NCBI RefSeq assembly: GCF_002797895.1
Contig: NZ_PGES01000001.1
Span: forward strand, 1-64,000
Direction of reading: 5' to 3'
Length of the DNA stretch: 64,000 nt
Source: Janthinobacterium sp. 67
GTDB taxonomy: Bacteria > Pseudomonadota > Gammaproteobacteria > Burkholderiales > Burkholderiaceae_D
Both the position numbers and the translations under genes were made by a program. Below are positions 17,331-27,072 of the stretch, piece by piece. Within the stretch, counting starts at the first letter, position 1. Every line of letters starts with the position of its first letter. The notes beneath the pieces were generated by a model. That model was not told the DNA's origin and did not search any database. It saw nothing but the letters and a program-made list of their open reading frames with translations.

Positions 17331-18977
17331 ATGCGACTCAATCTTCCCGTCAGCGATACCGAAATCAACCTGAGCGATACCGAGACGATCGTCTCGACTA
17401 CCGACTTGCAAGGCAATATCACCTATGCCAACCCGTATTTCATCGCCGTCAGCGGTTACAGCGCGGAAGAATTGATCGGTGCGCCGCAAAACATCCTCCG
17501 TCATCCGGACATGCCGATCGAAGCGTTCGCCGATTTCTGGGCCACCATCCGCTCGGGGCGTTCGTGGAGCGGCATGGTGAAAAACCGCTGCAAGAATGGC
17601 GATTATTACTGGGTGCTGGCGAACGTCACGCCCGTGGTGGAAGACGGCGTGGCCGTCGGCTACATGTCCGTGCGCACCAAGCCCACGCGCCAGCAGGTGG
17701 CGCAGGCGTCCGCCCTGTACGCGCGCATCAAGGCGGGGCAGGCGGACGGCATCGTCATCAGCCAGGGCGCGGCCGTGCGCACGGGCTTGCTGGCCAGGCT
17801 GGCGAGCTTGCGCGACCTGCCGCTGGGCAAGCGCATCGGCTGGAACCTGGGCTTGTTGAGCCTGGTATTGCTGCTGCAACTGGCGTGGAATGCTGGCGTG
17901 CTGCCGGTTGCGGCCCAGGGCTGGCTGACGGGCTTGTCCGTGCTGGCCTTGTGCGCGACCCTGTATTTCTGGCACAGCTTGCACCGCGCCGTGCTGCAAC
18001 CGTTGCAACGGGCGCGCCAGGCCTGCGACGTGATGGCGGGCGGCGACCTGACGGGCGAACTCGACACGACGCGGCGCGACGAGATGGGCCAGCTGCTGCG
18101 CTCCCTGCGCCAGTTGCGCGTGAACTTGCACTCCATCGTCGGCGATGTGCGCGGCAATTTCCTGCGTATCAGCATGGCCAGCCAGGAAATTGCCGCCGGC
18201 AATATGGACTTGTCGGGCCGCACGGAAGCGCAGGCGTCGGCCCTGCAGCAGACGGCGTCGAGCATGGAGCAACTGGCGGCCACGGTGCAGCAAAACAGCG
18301 GCAACGCCGTGCAGGCCAGCGACATGGCGGGCAAGGTCCACGGCCTGGCCGGGCGCGGCGGCGAACTCGTCGGCCAGATGGTGACGATGATGGCGGACAT
18401 TAACGCCTCGTCGAAGAAGATCGGCGACATTACGGGCATTATCGAAGGCATCGCCTTCCAGACGAATATCCTCGCCCTGAACGCGGCCGTGGAAGCGGCG
18501 CGGGCGGGCGACCAGGGACGCGGTTTTGCCGTGGTGGCGGGAGAAGTGCGCAGCCTGGCGCACCGCAGCGCGGCGGCCGCCACGGAAATCAAGCAATTGA
18601 TCACGGCGTCGTTGACGCAGGTGGAGGCGGGCGCGAAGCTGGCGCAGCAGGCGGGCGCCAGCAGCGCCGAGATGCTGGGCGCCGTGCAGGGCGTGCACGG
18701 CATCATGGAAGAGATCGCCTCGGCTTCGCGCGAGCAAAGCCACGGCATCGGCCAGGTGAACATGGCCGTCACGCAAATGGATGAAGTGACGCAGCAGAAC
18801 GCGGCGCTCGTGGAGGAATCGGCGGCCGCGTCCGCTTCGCTGCAAGACCAGACTCTGCAGTTGGAGCAGGCGATGGCGCTGTTCAAGCTGGAACGGCGGC
18901 GCGGCGGCCCGGCCACGCCCCTGCGCGCGCCACCCGAGCGCCGCCGCGCTACAGCAGGCGCTCTGACAGCGCCTTGA
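17331..18977 (+). CDS. aer: Aer-like PAS chemoreceptor (methyl-accepting chemotaxis protein)
   Basis: Receptor of 548 residues. It has no periplasmic sensor: a cytoplasmic PAS domain (about 15-115; TYANPYFIAVSGYSAEELIG, RHPDMP, KNGDYYWVLANVTPV) resembles Aer, an FAD-binding redox/oxygen sensor. Two close membrane helices follow (about 178-225), then HAMP-like sequence and the signalling domain with the hairpin tip GIAFQTNILALNAAVEAARA. There is no CheR-tether pentapeptide at its C-terminus. The last 29 bases overlap the convergent DUF2071 gene. FAD binding is inferred from similarity. Confidence 0.88.
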   Translation: MRLNLPVSDTEINLSDTETIVSTTDLQGNITYANPYFIAVSGYSAEELIGAPQNILRHPDMPIEAFADFWATIRSGRSWSGMVKNRCKNGDYYWVLANVTPVVEDGVAVGYMSVRTKPTRQQVAQASALYARIKAGQADGIVISQGAAVRTGLLARLASLRDLPLGKRIGWNLGLLSLVLLLQLAWNAGVLPVAAQGWLTGLSVLALCATLYFWHSLHRAVLQPLQRARQACDVMAGGDLTGELDTTRRDEMGQLLRSLRQLRVNLHSIVGDVRGNFLRISMASQEIAAGNMDLSGRTEAQASALQQTASSMEQLAATVQQNSGNAVQASDMAGKVHGLAGRGGELVGQMVTMMADINASSKKIGDITGIIEGIAFQTNILALNAAVEAARAGDQGRGFAVVAGEVRSLAHRSAAAATEIKQLITASLTQVEAGAKLAQQAGASSAEMLGAVQGVHGIMEEIASASREQSHGIGQVNMAVTQMDEVTQQNAALVEESAAASASLQDQTLQLEQAMALFKLERRRGGPATPLRAPPERRRATAGALTAP

Positions 18978-19695
18978 AGGCAACCTCGGGCACGAGAAAG
19001 GCGAACGGCGTAGAGACGGGCGGCAGTTGCGCCAGCAAGCCGCAGTCGGCGCGCAAGGCCGTCAGCGCTTGCACTTGACCCACATCAACGGGCAAGTCGA
19101 TTTCGCCAAAGACCAGCTTGCCGTTTCGCGGCACGTGGGCGATGGCCGCATCCTGGCAGGCGAGGAAGGCGACGGCGTCTTTCCAGTTGCCGAACAGTTG
19201 CTGCCAGTCGGCATCGAGGCCACGCTCCGCCGCGATGTCCGCCTGCACGTCCAGCGGCGGGGCGCTGCCGGCGCCGCTGGCAATGCTGCAACCGGCTTGC
19301 GTGGCCGTCACCTCATGCGTCATGCCGGCGGCCAGGTGGGTCGGCAGGATGTCGCTGAACAGCCGCGTGCCCAGCGCATGGGGCAGGCTGTCCATGATGT
19401 TTTTCAAGAAATACACGCAGGGTACGGCCGGTGCGCCCGGCGGCGCGTGGTCCAGGTACAAGCGCCAGTTGCTTTGCAGGGGCGACGGCAGCAGCTTGCG
19501 TAAGGGGCCGAGCAGGGCCGGGCCGAAATGCCCGTGGCGGTAGGTCAGCACGGTAAATGGCGTCTTGCCGCCGCGCTGCCACAGGGTCACGCCCGCAGGC
19601 AGCAGCCGCTGCGCGGCCTCGGCATCGACCAGCCAGCTCACGTAGACGACGTCGCGCACGTCGCTGTGCAGTGTCAGGAAGGGCAGGCGCGACAT
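18949..19695 (-). CDS. DUF2071 (YqjF-like) protein
   Basis: A 248-residue protein from the ATG at 19695; the frame stays open to a TTG at 19797 (282 residues). The first conserved block (LHSDVRDVVYVSWLVDAEAA, then RLLPAGVTLW) and the VLTYRHGHFGP segment are typical of DUF2071, whose role is not known. No signal peptide or catalytic set is evident. Its end overlaps the Aer-like gene by 29 bases on the opposite strand. The 19695 start fits the family N-terminus, but neither start has a strong ribosome site. Confidence 0.75.
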   Translation of the reverse strand: MSRLPFLTLHSDVRDVVYVSWLVDAEAAQRLLPAGVTLWQRGGKTPFTVLTYRHGHFGPALLGPLRKLLPSPLQSNWRLYLDHAPPGAPAVPCVYFLKNIMDSLPHALGTRLFSDILPTHLAAGMTHEVTATQAGCSIASGAGSAPPLDVQADIAAERGLDADWQQLFGNWKDAVAFLACQDAAIAHVPRNGKLVFGEIDLPVDVGQVQALTALRADCGLLAQLPPVSTPFAFLVPEVAFKALSERLL

Positions 19696-19859
19696 GACGG
19701 CCTGGCGCACCTTGGCAAAACGCGTGCAATTGGCGAACGCGGCAAACAATCGCCCCTGCCAGCCCGCGCGCGGGTGGCGGTAAGTGTTGTCTTGCAATTG
19801 GGAACTTTCAGATGCGGTGATGCAGGCGGACGGCGCCGCCTGCCGGATGCGTTACCTGT

Positions 19860-20642
19860 TTATTGCATGTGCCAGCCGTGGCTGACGACGATGGATTGGC
19901 CGCTCAGTGCCGTCGACGGGAATGCCGCCAGGAAGATGGCCGTTTGCGCCACGTCCTGCGTGGTGGTGAATTCGCCGTCAATCGTGTCTTTCAGCATCAC
20001 TTTCTTGATCACGTCTTCTTCGCTGATCTTCAGTTGGGCCGCCTGTTCGGGAATTTGCTTGTCGACCAGCGGCGTGCGCACGAAGCCGGGGCAGATGACG
20101 TTGGCGCGGATGCCATCTTTCGCACCTTCCTTGGCCACGACCTTGGCCAGGCCCAGCAAACCGTGCTTGGCGGCCACGTAGGCGCTCTTGAACGGCGAGC
20201 CTTCGTGCGAGTGCACGGAACCCATGTAGATGATGGCACCGCCGCGGCCGGCCTTGATCATTTCGCGCATGCAGGCGCGCGTGGTGAGGAAAGCGCCGTC
20301 CATGTGAATGGCCAGCATCTTTTTCCATTGCTCGAACGGGTAGTCGACGACGGGGCTGATGATCTGGATGCCCGCGTTGCTGATCAGGACGTCGATGCCG
20401 CCGAAGTGGGCCACGGCATCGGCCACGCCTTTGTCGACTTGCTCTTCGCTCGAAACATCCATGGCGACGGCAAACGCCTGGCCGCCCGATTGCTTGATTT
20501 CCTCGGCCGTCTTGCTGGCCGCTTCCAGGGCCAGGTCGGCGATGACGACCTTGGCGCCCTGTTTCGCGTATTCAATAGCCATTTCCTTGCCGATACCACT
20601 GGCGGCGCCGGTAATCAGTGCGACTTTGTCTTTGAGTTGCAT
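19860..20642 (-). CDS. bdhA: 3-hydroxybutyrate dehydrogenase (SDR family)
   Basis: NAD-dependent conversion of D-3-hydroxybutyrate to acetoacetate, used when polyhydroxybutyrate is mobilised; cytoplasmic, 260 residues. Seen: Rossmann [18 protein letters not shown], catalytic Ser in [11 protein letters not shown], Tyr/Lys in [32 protein letters not shown] and the family C-terminus [11 protein letters not shown]. The start at 20642 has AAAGGA at good spacing; the upstream ATG at 20657 lacks one. It is transcribed alone, next to an AraC gene in the same direction. Confidence 0.9.
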   Translation of the reverse strand: MQLKDKVALITGAASGIGKEMAIEYAKQGAKVVIADLALEAASKTAEEIKQSGGQAFAVAMDVSSEEQVDKGVADAVAHFGGIDVLISNAGIQIISPVVDYPFEQWKKMLAIHMDGAFLTTRACMREMIKAGRGGAIIYMGSVHSHEGSPFKSAYVAAKHGLLGLAKVVAKEGAKDGIRANVICPGFVRTPLVDKQIPEQAAQLKISEEDVIKKVMLKDTIDGEFTTTQDVAQTAIFLAAFPSTALSGQSIVVSHGWHMQ

Positions 20643-20734
20643 ATTAATCCTTTGCATTGCGGGTTGGAGTGATCGTGGAAAACCTGACTATGCCAGTATA
20701 GCGAGAAAACGGCTCGCGCATGCCCCGCGCACCT

Positions 20735-21796
20735 CTATGTGGTTTGCTGCCGCTCAAGGATTTCCTGTAGCCGCCAGGCGCCGGGATTGGTGCCCGCCCA
20801 AGTGCGAAACGCGTGGTTGAACGCGCTTTGCTCCTGGTAGCCGAGCAGGAAGGCGATGTCGACCAGCGACAAATCCGGCTCGCGCAGATAATCGCGCGCC
20901 AGGCCGTACCGGGCCTGGTCCAGCAGGGCCTGGAAGCTCGTGCCCGCGTCGGCCAGCTTGCGCTGCAAGGTGCGCGGCGTCACGGCGAGGGTGGCGGCAA
21001 CGGCGGCCAGCCGCGCCGAACCCTGGCGCAAGCCCGCCACGATGGCCGCGTGCACTTGCGCGTCGATGGCGTCGCCCGTCGGCATTGCCGCCTCGCGCTG
21101 CGCCAGCAATTGTTCCGCATGCTGGCACAGCACGGGGTACAGGCTGACGTCGGCGTTCGGCACGGGCCAGTCCAGCAATTGCGCGTCGAAGGTGGCCGTG
21201 TTGGCGGAGGCGTTGAAGGCGGGCAGGCTGCCCAGCACGCGCACGTATTCGTCGCGGTGGGCCGCGTGGCGCAGCAGCTCGCCGCCGCCATCGTGGGTAA
21301 ATGCCAGCCGGGCCGGCGGCAGCGGCATGCCGGCCAGCCAGTCGCCGCTGACTTTGACGCCGGCAAAGACGCTGTCGACCAGGTGCCGGCTGGCGCCCGG
21401 GTAGTTGCTGGTCCAGCGGTAATGCGCGACGGCGCCATCGCGCTGCAGGGCCGACTGACCCAGGTCGTGCGCCAGCCGTTCATAGCGGGCCGTCTGTTCC
21501 AGCACCTGGCCCACGTTGCTGCAACTGAGCAGTATCAAGCCGTACGCGCTGTACGTGCCCATGCGCACCCGCTGGCCCACGTGCAGGCCGAAATGCGCGT
21601 CGCCCGCCAGCAGCGCGCCTGCATCGAGCAGGCGCACGTAGTCGCGCGCGGCCAGGCCGGGCGTGGACGCTTCCAGGCTGTGCGGCGCCACGCCGGCCGC
21701 TTGCGCCAGGGTGACGCCATCGATGCCGTGCGCGCCGGCCGCTTCCAGCAGCGGCAGCAGATAGGCGCCGGCGACCCGGCCTTCAGTGCTTGTCAT
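20735..21796 (-). CDS. AraC-family regulator with arabinose-binding-like N-terminal domain
   Basis: Transcription factor of 353 residues. The N-terminal 200 residues (GLHVGQRVRMGTYSAYGLIL) match the domain found in OruR-type AraC proteins, a sensor of small ligands. The C-terminal HTH covers about 255-345 (LAVTPRTLQRKLADAGTSFQ and VDIAFLLGYQEQSAFNHAFR). It is divergent from the FAD oxidase operon starting at 21936, with 139 bases between, and so is its probable local regulator. Confidence 0.85.
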   Translation of the reverse strand: MTSTEGRVAGAYLLPLLEAAGAHGIDGVTLAQAAGVAPHSLEASTPGLAARDYVRLLDAGALLAGDAHFGLHVGQRVRMGTYSAYGLILLSCSNVGQVLEQTARYERLAHDLGQSALQRDGAVAHYRWTSNYPGASRHLVDSVFAGVKVSGDWLAGMPLPPARLAFTHDGGGELLRHAAHRDEYVRVLGSLPAFNASANTATFDAQLLDWPVPNADVSLYPVLCQHAEQLLAQREAAMPTGDAIDAQVHAAIVAGLRQGSARLAAVAATLAVTPRTLQRKLADAGTSFQALLDQARYGLARDYLREPDLSLVDIAFLLGYQEQSAFNHAFRTWAGTNPGAWRLQEILERQQTT

Positions 21797-21935
21797 GATG
21801 GAACAATGCGATTGTCATGAAAAACCAATACCCTTCGTCTGTGGCGGCATATGCTATTGATCTAGCAAGAAAATCAGGCAGGAACAGTATAGCAAGCCGC
21901 CGTGGCGCGCAACTGGCCGGACACAGGGGATATCG

Positions 21936-23546
21936 ATGCAACGCTGGAATGGCTGGGGAGATGATGGCATCACGTATGCGCTGAGCGGGGATGCGCTGGC
22001 ATTCCTGCGCGAGCGCCTGGGGCCGGGCAGCGGCATCGTCGATGCCACCTTCGACGACGCCTGCGCGCAGGTGCCCGCTTCGCGCCTGGCGCCGCATCCG
22101 CTGATCGATACCCAGCCCGCCACGCGCGTGCGCCATGCGCTCGGCCAAAGCCTGCCCGACTGGTTCAAATTGCGCCATGGCCGCATCGGCGCGGTGCCCG
22201 ATGGCGTGGCCTTTCCCGACAGCGCGCTGCAGGTGCGCCAGCTGCTTGCATATGCGCGCCAGGCCTGCGTGGCCGTCATCCCGCACGGCGGCGGCACCAG
22301 CGTGGCCGGGCATTTGACGGTGGCGGCGGGGCCGCGTCCCGTGCTGTCGGTCAGCCTCGTACGCCTGTGCGCGCTGGGTCACCTGGACCGCGAAGCGCAA
22401 CTGGCCACGTTCGGCGCGGGCGTGTATGGCCCCGACCTGGAAGCGCAGCTGCGCGCACACGGCTACACTCTGGGCCACTATCCCCAGTCGTTCGAGTATT
22501 CGACTCTGGGCGGCTGGATCGCCACGCGCTCGTCGGGCCAGCAATCGTTGCGCTATGGCCGCATCGAGCAGCTGTTCGCGGGCGGCGAAGTGGAAACGCC
22601 GGCCGGCACCTTGCGCATCCCCACGTTTCCCGCGTCGGCGGCCGGCATCGACCTGCGTGAAATGGTGCTCGGCTCCGAAGGGCGGCTGGGCATCCTGACG
22701 CAGGCGACGGTGCGCGTCTCGCCGCTGCCGCCCTATGAAGCATTCCACGCCGTGTTTTTCGCGGACTGGGGCAAGGCGCAATCGGCCGTGCGGGCGCTGG
22801 CCCAGTCGCGCCTGCCCCTGTGCATGCTGCGCCTGTCGAACGCGGTCGAAACGCAAACCATGCTGACCCTGGCAGGGCACAAAAAACTGGTGGGACTGCT
22901 GGAGCGCTATTTGTCGCTGCGTGGCTGCGGCGACGGCAAGTGCATGCTGATGCTGGGCGTCAGCGGAGAAGAAAAACCGGCCCGCGCGGCCCTGCGCGGC
23001 GCCCTGGCGCTGGCGCGGCGGCACGGCGGCGTGCACGTGGGACGTCACATGGGCGATAAATGGAAGCAGGGGCGCTTTCGCAACGTCTACCTGCGCAATG
23101 GCGCGTGGGAACACGGCTACGTGATCGACACGGTGGAAACGGCCGTCGACTGGCCCCGCGTGGCGCCCATGATGGCGGCGCTGGAACAGGCGGGGGCCGG
23201 CGCGCTGGCGCAGTACGGCGAGCAGGTGCACGCCTACACGCATCTGTCGCACGTGTATGCGCAGGGCGCCAGCGTCTACACCACCTATGTGTACCGGCTG
23301 GCGCCCACGTACGAGGACAACATGGCGCGCTGGCGTACCTTGAAACGCGCGGCCGGCGCCGCCATCGTCGCCAACGGCGGCACCATCAGCCACCAGCATG
23401 GCGTGGGCACGGACCACGCGCCGTGGCTGGTGGCCGAAAAGGGAGAACTGGGCATCGCCGCCATGCGCGCGCTGCTGCGCCAGTTCGACCCGCAGGGCAT
23501 GATGAACCCGGGCAAACTGCTGCCTGACGCGGGAATCGGATTGTGA
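21936..23546 (+). CDS. FAD-linked oxidase resembling alkyldihydroxyacetonephosphate synthase
   Basis: Flavoprotein of 536 residues of the VAO/FAD-binding type 4 family. Seen: an FAD-binding loop VIPHGGGTSVAGHL (about 110), the second FAD element LGSEGRLGILTQATVRV (about 247-263), and near the C-terminus GGTISHQHGVGTDHAPWL, close to the HHGVG motif of AGPS, the ether-bond-forming enzyme. Start at 21936 has AGGGGA upstream. The next gene, a glycerol-3-phosphate oxidase, overlaps it by 4 bases. This cluster setting suggests acyl-DHAP or related glycerophosphate chemistry; whether it makes ether lipid is unproven. Confidence 0.82.
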   Translation: MQRWNGWGDDGITYALSGDALAFLRERLGPGSGIVDATFDDACAQVPASRLAPHPLIDTQPATRVRHALGQSLPDWFKLRHGRIGAVPDGVAFPDSALQVRQLLAYARQACVAVIPHGGGTSVAGHLTVAAGPRPVLSVSLVRLCALGHLDREAQLATFGAGVYGPDLEAQLRAHGYTLGHYPQSFEYSTLGGWIATRSSGQQSLRYGRIEQLFAGGEVETPAGTLRIPTFPASAAGIDLREMVLGSEGRLGILTQATVRVSPLPPYEAFHAVFFADWGKAQSAVRALAQSRLPLCMLRLSNAVETQTMLTLAGHKKLVGLLERYLSLRGCGDGKCMLMLGVSGEEKPARAALRGALALARRHGGVHVGRHMGDKWKQGRFRNVYLRNGAWEHGYVIDTVETAVDWPRVAPMMAALEQAGAGALAQYGEQVHAYTHLSHVYAQGASVYTTYVYRLAPTYEDNMARWRTLKRAAGAAIVANGGTISHQHGVGTDHAPWLVAEKGELGIAAMRALLRQFDPQGMMNPGKLLPDAGIGL

Positions 23547-25111
23547 ACAGGGCGGATTTGCCCGGCATCCTGGCGCGCGAGTGGGACGTGCTGGTCGTCG
23601 GCGGCGGCATCACGGGCGCCGGCATCCTGCTCGAAGCGGCGCGGCGCGGCTTGACGGCCCTGCTGGTGGAGCAGCGCGATTTCGCCTGGGGCACGTCGAG
23701 CCGCTCCTCGAAGCTCGTGCACGGCGGCTTGCGCTACCTGAAGCAGGGCCAGTTCGGCATGACGCGCGAATCGGTGCATGAGCGGGTAGCCTTGCTGACG
23801 GATGCAGCCGGGCTGGTCGAGCCGCAAGGCTTTGCCTTTGGCGATTACCTTGGCAGGAAGCCGGGGCGGCGCCAGTTCATGCTGGGCCTGGCCATCTACG
23901 ACGTGATGGCGGGGCGGCGCGCGCGCCGCTATGTCGATGCGGCGGATTTTGCCATGCTGGCGCCGCACGTCCGGCGCGACGGCCTGCAGGGCGGCATGCT
24001 CTACCAGGACGCCAAGACGGACGATGCGCGCCTGGTGCTGCGCGTGCTGCAGGAAGCACGGCGTCATGGCGGCGTGGCCGTCAATTACCTGGGCGTGGCG
24101 TCCTTGCTGCGCGACGGTGGCAAGGTCGCCGGCGCCACCTTGACCGATGCGCTCGATGGCAGGGCATTGACCGTGCGCGCGCGCCTCGTGATCAGCGCCA
24201 CGGGCGCCTGGGCCGACGGTTTGCGCGGTCAGGTGGGAGAAACGCCGAAACTGCGGCCCCTGCGCGGCAGCCATCTGCTGCTGCCCGCCTGGCGGCTGCC
24301 GCTGGCGCAAGCCGTCAGCCTGATGCACCCGCATGATGGCCGTCCCGTGTTTGCGTATCCGTGGGAGGGAGTGACCCTCGTGGGCACCACCGATGTCGAC
24401 CACGGCGCCAGCCTGGACGTGGAGCCGGCCATCACGCGCGCCGAACTCGCGTATCTGCTGGCCGCCTTGCAGTGGCAGTTCCCGCAGCTGGCGCTGGGTG
24501 AAGGCGACGTGCTGGCCACGTTTGCCGGCGTGCGTCCCGTGATCGGCAGCGGCCAGCTTGACCCGTCGAAGGAAGCGCGCGAACATGCGCTATGGCTGGA
24601 AAACGGCTTGCTGACGGTGACGGGCGGCAAGCTGACGACGTTTCGCGTGATCGCCCTCGACGCATTGCGCCGCGCCGCGCCGCTGCTGCCGGGCTGGCAA
24701 GCGGATTTGCGCCCCTTGCCGATTTTCGACACGACGCCGCCCTTGTCGGGCAAGGCCCTGGTGCTCGATGCCGAACAGCGCGAAAGGCTGCTGGGCCGCC
24801 ATGGCGCGGGGGCGCAAGCGCTGTGCGATGCGGCGCACGATGGCGAACTGGCGCCGATTCCCGGCACGCAGACCCTGTGGGCGCAGCTGCGCTGGGGCGC
24901 GCGCATGGAGGAAGTGCAGCACCTGGACGACTTGCTGCTGCGGCGCACGCGCCTCGGTTTGCAGCTGGCCGGCGGCGCGCTTGCTATCATGCCGCGCTTG
25001 CGCGCCATCTGCCAGCGTGAACTGGGCTGGGACGACGCGCGCTGGGAAGAAGAGCAGCAGCGCTACCTGGCCCTGTGGCGCCGCCATTACAGCGTGCCGC
25101 AAGGCGAATGA
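23543..25111 (+). CDS. glpD: Glycerol-3-phosphate dehydrogenase/oxidase (GlpD family)
   Basis: FAD enzyme of 522 residues that oxidises glycerol-3-phosphate to dihydroxyacetone phosphate, usually membrane-associated and feeding quinone. Seen: the dinucleotide fold VLVVGGGITGAGILLEAA, the family signature GTSSRSSKLVHGGLRYL, GTTDVDHG and a C-terminal DAO-like domain (LRWGARMEEVQHLDDLLLRR, read in pieces). The GTG start overlaps the preceding stop (GTGA), a sign of coupled translation. In this operon it supplies DHAP for, or drains it from, the AGPS-like enzyme. Confidence 0.88.
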   Translation: MNRADLPGILAREWDVLVVGGGITGAGILLEAARRGLTALLVEQRDFAWGTSSRSSKLVHGGLRYLKQGQFGMTRESVHERVALLTDAAGLVEPQGFAFGDYLGRKPGRRQFMLGLAIYDVMAGRRARRYVDAADFAMLAPHVRRDGLQGGMLYQDAKTDDARLVLRVLQEARRHGGVAVNYLGVASLLRDGGKVAGATLTDALDGRALTVRARLVISATGAWADGLRGQVGETPKLRPLRGSHLLLPAWRLPLAQAVSLMHPHDGRPVFAYPWEGVTLVGTTDVDHGASLDVEPAITRAELAYLLAALQWQFPQLALGEGDVLATFAGVRPVIGSGQLDPSKEAREHALWLENGLLTVTGGKLTTFRVIALDALRRAAPLLPGWQADLRPLPIFDTTPPLSGKALVLDAEQRERLLGRHGAGAQALCDAAHDGELAPIPGTQTLWAQLRWGARMEEVQHLDDLLLRRTRLGLQLAGGALAIMPRLRAICQRELGWDDARWEEEQQRYLALWRRHYSVPQGE

Positions 25112-25458
25112 AGCACGATAAATATAAAAAGGAGAGCAACATCGAGACCATCCTGTTTGGCCAGCCCTTGGACCTGGGCGACGCGCGCATCACCTACGAC
25201 AGCCTGTCGCCGCTGGACTTGCGCCAGAGCGTGGACGTCCTCGTCGATGACCTGGGCGAAGACCTGCTGCAAATCACGTGCGCGAATGGCGACATCGTCG
25301 ACGTGGGCTGGTATCCGGCCTGGAACGAACAGGGACGCTTGCGCGTGGTGGCCGTGCGGGGGCAGGACTGGGAAGCGCCCGTCTTCAGCGCCCGGCCGGA
25401 AAAAGATCCGCAGGCGCTGCTAGCCGCGCTGCGCGCCGCGCTGGCCAGCCTGGCATAA
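25108..25458 (+). CDS. Small conserved-looking protein in glycerol-phosphate operon
   Basis: A 116-residue acidic protein that I do not recognise. The ATG at 25108 overlaps the GlpD stop (ATGA). A strong AAGGAG site lies inside the coding start (about 25130), followed by ATC rather than a usual start; initiation there would be non-standard, so the overlapped ATG is preferred. Motifs such as VDVGWYPAW and two aromatic strands suggest a compact fold. The FGGY kinase begins 3 bases after its stop, so it belongs to the operon. Confidence 0.65.
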   Translation: MKHDKYKKESNIETILFGQPLDLGDARITYDSLSPLDLRQSVDVLVDDLGEDLLQITCANGDIVDVGWYPAWNEQGRLRVVAVRGQDWEAPVFSARPEKDPQALLAALRAALASLA

Positions 25459-25461
25459 GCC

Positions 25462-27039
25462 ATGGCCTCCTTGGCGGGCGACGGCCCGTATATCCTTGCC
25501 ATCGACAATGGCACGCAAAGCGTGCGCGCGCTGCTGTTCGACCGGGATGGCAATCTGGCGGCGAAGGCGCAAGTGTTCCTGGAAGCGTATTACTCCGACC
25601 ACCCGGGCTGGGCCGAGCACGACGCCGACGGCTACTGGCAAGCCGTGTGCGCAGCGTGCCAGCAGCTGTGGCGCGGCACCGTCATTGAAAAATCGTCGGT
25701 CGCCGGCGTGGCCGTCACGACGCAGCGCGGCACGGTCGTCAACGTGGATGAAGAGGGACAAGCCCTGCGGCCCGCCATCACCTGGCTGGACCAGCGCAGC
25801 ACGCGCGACATTCCCCAGTTGGCGCCATGGTGGCGCGCCGCCTTCCGCGCCACGCGCCTCGACGGCACGATTAGGTACTTCCGCCGCGAGGCCGAGATCA
25901 ACTGGATCAGCGCGCACCAGCCCGACATCTGGCGCCGCACGCACAAATTCCTGCTGCTGTCGGGCTTTCTGAACCACCGCCTCTGCGGGCGCTACGTCGA
26001 TTCGACGGGCTCGCAAGTGGCGTACATCCCGTTCGATTACAAGCGCCACGCGTGGGCCGGGCGCTTCGACTGGAAGTGGCAGGCGCTGGCGATCAAGCCG
26101 TCCATGCTGCCCGAGCTGGTAACGCCGGGCACGCGCATGGGCGCCATCACGGCGTCGGCCGCCGCGGCGACGGGCATCCCGGAGGGTACGCCCTTGCTGG
26201 CGGCGGCCGCCGACAAGGCCTGCGAAGTGCTGGGCGCCGGCTGCGTCGAACCGCACGTGGCGTGCCTGAGCTACGGCACCACGGCCACCATCAACACCAC
26301 CAACCGCAAGTACGTGGAAGTGACGCGCTTCATTCCGCCGTATCCGGCCGCCATGCCGGGGGCCTACAGCACGGAAGTGCAGATCTTTCGCGGCTACTGG
26401 ATGGTCAACTGGTTCAAGGAGCAGTTCGGCGACCGCGAACGGGCGGCGGCGGCCGAAGATGGCACGGGCCTGTCCGCCGAAGCGCTGTTCGACCGGCTGG
26501 TCGACGCCGTGCCGCCCGGTTCCATGGGCCTGATGCTGCAGCCGTACTGGAGCCCCGGCATCAAGGTGCCTGGCCCGGAAGCGAAGGGCGCCATGATCGG
26601 TTTTGGCGACGTGCATACGCGCGCCCACATCTACCGCGCCATCCTCGAAGGCCTCGCGTATGCGCTGCGCGAAGGCAAGGAGCGCATCGAACGGCGCAGC
26701 GGCATTGCCATCACGGAGCTGCGCATCGCGGGCGGCGGTTCGCAAAGCGACGCCGCCATGCAGCTGACGGCCGACATCTTCGGCTTGCCGGCCGCGCGCG
26801 CCCACGTGTATGAAAGTTCGGGCCTGGGCGCGGCCATCGCCGCCAGCGTGGGTCTGGGCTGGCATGCGGATTTCCCCGCCGCCGTGCAGGCGATGACGCG
26901 CAAGGGCAAGGTATTCCATCCGCATCCCGAGCACCGCAAGATCTACGAGCAGCTGTACCGGCGCGTGTACCAGAAGATGTATGCGCGGCTGCAGCCCCTG
27001 TACCGCGAGATCGCCGACATCACCGGCTATCCGGAATAA
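25462..27039 (+). CDS. FGGY-family carbohydrate kinase
   Basis: Kinase of 525 residues that phosphorylates a sugar or polyol with ATP; cytoplasmic. The ATPase core begins ILAIDNGTQSVRALLFD, followed by WLDQRSTRD and later AYSTEVQIFRGYW, IAGGGSQSDAAMQLTADIFG. Length fits glycerol/xylulose kinases. The cluster with GlpD-like oxidase suggests glycerol or a related C3 compound, but the substrate cannot be fixed from sequence. No transporter gene is in the cluster apart from the following TonB receptor. Confidence 0.85.
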   Translation: MASLAGDGPYILAIDNGTQSVRALLFDRDGNLAAKAQVFLEAYYSDHPGWAEHDADGYWQAVCAACQQLWRGTVIEKSSVAGVAVTTQRGTVVNVDEEGQALRPAITWLDQRSTRDIPQLAPWWRAAFRATRLDGTIRYFRREAEINWISAHQPDIWRRTHKFLLLSGFLNHRLCGRYVDSTGSQVAYIPFDYKRHAWAGRFDWKWQALAIKPSMLPELVTPGTRMGAITASAAAATGIPEGTPLLAAAADKACEVLGAGCVEPHVACLSYGTTATINTTNRKYVEVTRFIPPYPAAMPGAYSTEVQIFRGYWMVNWFKEQFGDRERAAAAEDGTGLSAEALFDRLVDAVPPGSMGLMLQPYWSPGIKVPGPEAKGAMIGFGDVHTRAHIYRAILEGLAYALREGKERIERRSGIAITELRIAGGGSQSDAAMQLTADIFGLPAARAHVYESSGLGAAIAASVGLGWHADFPAAVQAMTRKGKVFHPHPEHRKIYEQLYRRVYQKMYARLQPLYREIADITGYPE

Positions 27040-27057
27040 CTGCTTATTAAATCGTAT

Positions 27058-27072
27058 TGCGAATCATTCGCA
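27058..27072. promoter_or_regulatory. Fur-box-like palindrome
   Basis: TGCGAAT-C-ATTCGCA is a perfect 7-1-7 inverted repeat, matching the core of Fur-binding sites in betaproteobacteria. It lies 19 bases after the kinase stop and 217 bases before the TonB receptor start, pointing to iron control of the receptor. Confidence 0.65.
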
